This document shows positions 4,399 to 7,564 of a DNA stretch of 7,564 nt, in pieces (position 1 is the stretch's first letter; each line of letters starts with the position of its first letter). The translations under genes were made by a program, and so were the position numbers. The stretch is from Planctomycetaceae bacterium. GTDB lineage: Bacteria > Planctomycetota > Planctomycetia > Pirellulales > Pirellulaceae. The notes under the pieces were generated by a model. The model was not told the DNA's origin, ran no database searches, and worked only from the letters and a program-made list of their open reading frames with translations. The stretch lies in the NCBI GenBank assembly GCA_007695205.1, contig REEF01000362.1:1-7564 (forward strand), given 5' to 3'.

Positions 4399-6197
4399 TT
4401 GGGAACGCAACCACTTATTGCGGCGCGGGCCAGCGCGGCGACGGTGAACAGAACGGGATACAACCTCTCGTAATACCAGAGCTTGGCGAAGTAGAATCCG
4501 ATGGGCGATGGCTGGACGAATCGTCCGTCCTCCACACGCTCGATCAACCAGGCCGCGCCGCGCCAACCAGCCTGCGACGCCGCCGGATCGTCCTCAAGGG
4601 ATAACAATGCCTCGACCGCCAACGCGGTCTCCTCGATGCTGCCTGCTGCGGGGCGGCCCGCAGGGTCGACCAGCTCCCTAGCGCCCCCCCAAGTGCCGTC
4701 CTGGTTCTGAGCGTTGCACAGCCAATCGATGCCGCGACGCACCGCGTCCGAGCCCCTGTCCGGCCGGCAGGCGTAGGCCAGCAGGACTTTGGCCGTGCCG
4801 TAGACCGGGTTTTCTTCCGCTGGGTGATCCTGGTTGCCGAACCATAGCGGAACCCAACTGCCATCGGCACGCTGCTGGCGTTCAAGAAAGCGAAATCCGC
4901 GACGCACCGAACGCTGGGTTGCCGCCGCCGCCGGATGATCTCGCCAGGCCGACAGGGCTCGCAGGGCATGAGCGGTCAAGTCAGCCCCGCTGCGATCGAA
5001 CGGCAGGCGGCCCCAACCACGACAGAAGGTTGGCCATCCGCCATCTCGGTTTTGCAAAGCGGCCAGCCAGCGTAGCCCCGCTGCAGCCGCTTGATCGATC
5101 CGCGTTCGATCTTCCCGCTGGCACGACGGGGCGTCTCGCCAGGCGGCCAGTGCCAGCAGGGCGCCGGGCGTATCGTCTGCGTCCGGTACGGCGCCGCTCA
5201 GGTCGCTCCAACCCCAACCGCCCGGATCGGCGCCCGTGAACGGATGGCGGCACCGATGCTGGCAACTCAACAGCCAGTCCAAACAGTCCAGTTTTGCCAC
5301 ATCGTCACCCGCCGCAGACAAACCGACGATGGCCAGCGTCGTGGTCCACGTGGCCAGATTCGTATCGATCGGCAGGCTGCCGTCCGGCCGGACAGAATCC
5401 AGCAGGAAACGGACTCCCGATTGCACCACCGGATGGTCGGCGCGTCCTGTCGCTGCCAGACTCATCACTACGAAACTGGTCAGCGGAGCGGCTTCCAAAT
5501 ACCCGCCGCTATCTGGCTGCATGGTTTGCAGGACGCGCAGACTGGGTGCCACCGAGACCTGGCGCATCCAGCGCATCCACGGCCAAGGCGGCGGGCCGTG
5601 GAAGTATCGAGCCTGGCCGATGGCGACCAATGCTGGGACGGCGTAACTGACCACCGGCAATCGTACGAACCGGTAGAACCGCTGAGGCAGGCAGGCCAGC
5701 TCGAAAGGCAACGGCGGTACCTCGTGCCACGACGCCAGACCGGCCAGCGCCCGATTGGTCAGGATCGGAACGGCGAACGTCTTGTCTCGTCCGTATCGAC
5801 GCCGCAGCCCGGCAACATCGCCCTGCCGGGCGATGTACTCGGCAGCTTGATCGATCAGCTCGGGGTACTGTTCGTCCACGCCCGCCAATCGGAAAGCCGC
5901 CTGGACCAGCATCGTGGTGGCGATATTCGAATAACTGCGGTCCGTGTCACCCCAGCCACCGTCTTGGTTGACGTTGGACGCCAGGTACCCGATACCAGCC
6001 TGGATGGCTCGCTGCAGCTCTTCCGTCCGGCCAGCCCGATCGCGCACCAAGGCCCAGGCGCTGACCGCCGTCGCCGTGGACAGCGCCGAAGTCGATAACT
6101 GGCCCGTCCAGTGACCCGCAGCGACTCGCTCGGCCAGCAGGTGCCGCCGAGCCACGTCGAGCGCTGCGGTCAGACGCGTCCTAGAGATGGGCTTCAT
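4395..6197 (-). CDS. Squalene-hopene-cyclase-like terpene cyclase
   Basis: A 600-residue protein of the class II triterpene cyclase family, slightly shorter than typical squalene-hopene cyclases (about 630-680). The DxDD proton-donor motif is intact as PDADDTPG (D339-D342), and ADLTAH (405-410) matches the DVTAH segment whose His activates that acid. QW-type repeats occur through the chain: NQDGGWGD (77-84), DSGGYLEA (229-236), ADPGGWGWSD (323-332), NRDGGWPTF (383-391), ADGSW (444-448) and NQDGTWGG (498-505). The C-terminus SPIGFYFAKLWYYERLYP (564-581) replaces the FYLGYTMYRHVFP-type ending of classical enzymes. Cyclisation of squalene or another linear polyprenoid at the membrane is the expected role; the substrate is not certain, and no squalene-synthesis gene is near. 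The ATG overlaps the ThuA gene's stop as ATGA with no Shine-Dalgarno, so translation is probably coupled. The TAG stop lies within the palindromic element. Confidence 0.88.
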   Translation of the reverse strand: MKPISRTRLTAALDVARRHLLAERVAAGHWTGQLSTSALSTATAVSAWALVRDRAGRTEELQRAIQAGIGYLASNVNQDGGWGDTDRSYSNIATTMLVQAAFRLAGVDEQYPELIDQAAEYIARQGDVAGLRRRYGRDKTFAVPILTNRALAGLASWHEVPPLPFELACLPQRFYRFVRLPVVSYAVPALVAIGQARYFHGPPPWPWMRWMRQVSVAPSLRVLQTMQPDSGGYLEAAPLTSFVVMSLAATGRADHPVVQSGVRFLLDSVRPDGSLPIDTNLATWTTTLAIVGLSAAGDDVAKLDCLDWLLSCQHRCRHPFTGADPGGWGWSDLSGAVPDADDTPGALLALAAWRDAPSCQREDRTRIDQAAAAGLRWLAALQNRDGGWPTFCRGWGRLPFDRSGADLTAHALRALSAWRDHPAAAATQRSVRRGFRFLERQQRADGSWVPLWFGNQDHPAEENPVYGTAKVLLAYACRPDRGSDAVRRGIDWLCNAQNQDGTWGGARELVDPAGRPAAGSIEETALAVEALLSLEDDPAASQAGWRGAAWLIERVEDGRFVQPSPIGFYFAKLWYYERLYPVLFTVAALARAAISGCVPK

Positions 6198-7135
6198 GAT
6201 CGCGGGGCAGCCGGCGCGATCGCGGGACGCGAGGCCAGCGCGGCGCTGGGCGTCGCATCCGCCGCCAGGTCGCCCAAAGCGAACTGGATGCCGTCCATGA
6301 AATGGTGCAAGAGCGCCGGAGTCCAGAAAATGTGGTTGTTGTGCCCGAACGAAGAATAGAAGACGCGGCCTTCACCAAAGTCGCGGATCCAGGCCAGCGC
6401 ATTGTCCCCGTCCGCCCGGCCCGGCAGGTTTTCCTTCTTGGTCATGTCCAAGCCCAATAGGATTCGCAGGTTGTCCCGCGAATACGGATCCTTGAACTGG
6501 TACAGCTCGTCATTGACCCAGAATCCCTGACCGGCGAACGCCCGATTCAACGGATGATCCGGTTCTTCGACCTGCACAGCCCAGGTGCCGCCAGCCGTCC
6601 ACGGATGCCCATCGAACAAGCCGCCCATCATCTCGGCCGCCTCGGGCCAATTGTAGAAGTTGTCCGTAGCCGCGTGGATGCCGATGACCCCTTTGCCGCC
6701 GCGTACGAAGTCCAGCAGGGACTTGCGATGCTGCGGGTTTTCGAAACTCAGCCGCGACGTGTTATTGAACACCACCCCGTCGAACTCGTTCAAAAACGAG
6801 GGATCAAAGGCCGACATGTCTTTGCTGACCACGACCTCCCAAGCGTCTGTCTTCTCGCCGATCAATTCCAAAGCCGCGTTGCCTCGGTTGATCGCGCCGT
6901 GTACGAACCCTTCGCATCGGTAAAACACCAGCAACCGCCGCGACTTTTTTGGCTTAGCTGTCGGCTGGTCGGGCGCCGCTTCGGCGATGTTCTGCAATTC
7001 GTTCTTGGGGACGGGTTGCAATTCGGGAGTAGCCCAGGCGCAACGAGTGAACACCGAAGGCAACGCAGCCGCACCGGCGACCGCCGCACCGGTGGCCAAA
7101 AATCCTCGGCGAGAAACCTGATCTCGGTCGATCAT
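6194..7135 (-). CDS. Tat-exported ThuA-domain protein
   Basis: The product from ATG 7135 has 313 residues. The start is fixed by AAGGAG seven bases upstream and by the twin-arginine signal SRRGFLATGAAVAGA at residues 8-22; an in-frame extension to 7453 would put 106 unrelated residues before this signal. Residues 66-288 form a ThuA domain, a class I glutamine-amidotransferase-like fold first named in trehalose utilisation. Typical segments are LLVFYRCEGFVHG (68-80), GGKGVIGIHAATDNFYNWPE (146-165), GGLFDGHPW (171-179), DELYQFKDPYSRDNLRILL (209-227), and GEGRVFYSSFGHNNHIF (254-270) with a final HHFMDGIQFALG (277-288). The enzymatic activity of this family is not settled; planctomycetes have many exported copies, often linked to carbohydrate breakdown. 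The tail after 290 is Ala/Pro-rich. It is the first gene of a coupled pair with the cyclase-like gene. Confidence 0.92.
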   Translation of the reverse strand: MIDRDQVSRRGFLATGAAVAGAAALPSVFTRCAWATPELQPVPKNELQNIAEAAPDQPTAKPKKSRRLLVFYRCEGFVHGAINRGNAALELIGEKTDAWEVVVSKDMSAFDPSFLNEFDGVVFNNTSRLSFENPQHRKSLLDFVRGGKGVIGIHAATDNFYNWPEAAEMMGGLFDGHPWTAGGTWAVQVEEPDHPLNRAFAGQGFWVNDELYQFKDPYSRDNLRILLGLDMTKKENLPGRADGDNALAWIRDFGEGRVFYSSFGHNNHIFWTPALLHHFMDGIQFALGDLAADATPSAALASRPAIAPAAPRS

Positions 7136-7142
7136 CGTCAAA

Positions 7143-7148
7143 CTCCTT
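7143..7148 (-). promoter_or_regulatory. Shine-Dalgarno AAGGAG of the ThuA gene
   Basis: AAGGAG on the minus strand, seven bases before the ATG at 7135-7133. It is the clearest ribosome binding site in the window and decides the start of the Tat-signal protein against the longer in-frame alternative. Confidence 0.8.
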
Positions 7149-7382
7149 GAGTAGGCATTCTGTTTTGTGTCAACGCAAATAAGCTCGACGACACCAGGCT
7201 GGCCGCAGGCCCAGCCCATCCATTCCCGAGCCCTTTGCTTCATCACCCAGTGTAATCGACCCCATCCGAATAACCAAGCAGCTTTTGTTGAATCAGAGCC
7301 GTTTAGGAACGCGGGAAAAATAGCTTCGGCAAACCCAGGGCAGCATTCGGGCTCGTGTACATCCATCAGGCATGGAGCCGCC

Positions 7383-7411
7383 TTCACCGCCCAAGAGAAA
7401 CGTGCTAGAAT
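7383..7411 (+). promoter_or_regulatory. Candidate sigma-70-like promoter for the gene at 7497
   Basis: TTCACC (7383-7388, four of six to the -35 consensus) and TAGAAT (7406-7411, five of six to the -10) are separated by 17 bases. Start of transcription near 7418 would give a leader of about 80 bases. The match is reasonable but not tested against chance. Confidence 0.25.
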
Positions 7412-7496
7412 CCCTGTTAGCCATAGCGGAATACTCATGTCGCATGGGTCCATCCGCCGGCAGCGGTTGAGCCGTCCAGTTCAACGGAGTGCTTGC

Positions 7497-7564
7497 ATGT
7501 CCACCATCACTTTAGAAGAAGCCCAGCCCCGACTATGCCGGACAATGGACGAGACTTCTGGTCC
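7497..7564 (+). CDS. Start of a Phd/YefM-like antitoxin gene (partial)
   Basis: An ATG at 7497 is preceded by GGAG at 7486-7489 with a seven-base spacing. The frame is open for the 22 complete codons left in the window and encodes MSTITLEEAQPRLCRTMDET. The opening MSTITLEEAQ-RL closely resembles the N-terminus of Phd/YefM-type antitoxins, whose first strand and helix are usually followed by a D and a PGEE-like turn; the D at residue 18 fits. If correct, the protein would bind its own promoter and neutralise a toxin encoded next, outside the window. An ATG at 7437 in the same frame would add 20 residues but has no ribosome binding site. With only 22 residues the family call is tentative; the presence of a gene start is more secure. 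Confidence 0.5.
   Translation, partial: MSTITLEEAQPRLCRTMDETSG

Larger units (their letters stand above)
7136..7496. other. Divergent intergenic region upstream of the ThuA gene
   Basis: The 361 bp between the ThuA start and the rightward gene at 7497 hold no convincing gene. A leftward open frame spans it in phase with ThuA, but its residues show no domain and would mask the Tat signal. Reading leftward, a perfect TTGACA sits at 7165-7170, but the bases downstream of it give no -10 at usable spacing. Rightward there is a better promoter candidate at 7383-7411. Confidence 0.45.

Noticed and set aside
4068..4604. Open frames on both strands encoding decapeptide repeats (CRPRVTAYAV, PSAGYGLRRV, RNPRTAHGVS)
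   Set aside because: They exist because the 30-bp period keeps frames open. They overlap two well-supported genes, start mostly at GTG inside the repeats and have no ribosome binding site or signal sequence.
5091..6098. 335-residue open frame on the plus strand
   Set aside because: It lies antisense within the cyclase-like gene, is rich in Arg/Gln as shadow frames are, and shows no domain; the minus-strand gene has clear family motifs.
7165..7170. Perfect TTGACA box reading toward the ThuA gene
   Set aside because: No -10-like hexamer lies 15-19 bases downstream; the site would also overlap the ribosome binding site region, so it is probably chance.
7136..7453. 106-residue N-terminal extension of the ThuA protein
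   Set aside because: It would place the twin-arginine signal in mid-protein, shows no domain, and the internal ATG at 7135 has a strong AAGGAG.

Overview
The window looks like a chromosomal segment of a planctomycete, most likely of the Pirellula/Rhodopirellula type. This is inferred from gene content: a Tat-exported ThuA-domain protein, a secreted protein that joins HEAT-like, leucine-rich and PDZ segments, a divergent squalene-hopene-cyclase-like protein, high GC and weak Shine-Dalgarno sites. No ribosomal or marker gene is present to prove it.

Layout. Positions 1-537 hold no convincing intact gene. They contain a possible broken gene fragment running off the left edge, a 60-bp palindromic element (256-315) and a short direct repeat (443-500). 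Next come three leftward genes: a metallophosphoesterase (538-1191), a cyclophilin peptidyl-prolyl isomerase 14 bp upstream of it (1206-1646; the two probably form an operon), and a secreted or lipid-anchored-size protein of unknown function (1818-2582). A 368-bp divergent intergenic region separates that gene from a rightward gene for a secreted HEAT/LRR/PDZ protein (2951-4144).

The gap between this rightward gene and the leftward cyclase gene is almost filled by one repeat structure (4160-4398). It has 25-bp inverted repeats at both ends, each arm itself a perfect 7-bp hairpin, enclosing seven in-phase copies of a 30-bp unit. The palindrome at 256-315 has the same nested-hairpin design with different arm sequence, so the two look like members of one class of repeated palindromes, the second with an expanded core. 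The inner edge of the second element supplies the stop codon of the cyclase gene.

Rightmost is a leftward two-gene unit: a Tat-signal ThuA-domain protein (6194-7135) and the cyclase-like protein (4395-6197), joined by an ATGA stop/start overlap that predicts translational coupling. Upstream and divergent, a new rightward gene begins at 7497 with a good ribosome binding site; its first residues resemble Phd/YefM antitoxins but it is cut off by the window end.

The most unusual items are the palindrome-bounded tandem array between convergent genes and the coupled ThuA/cyclase pair.
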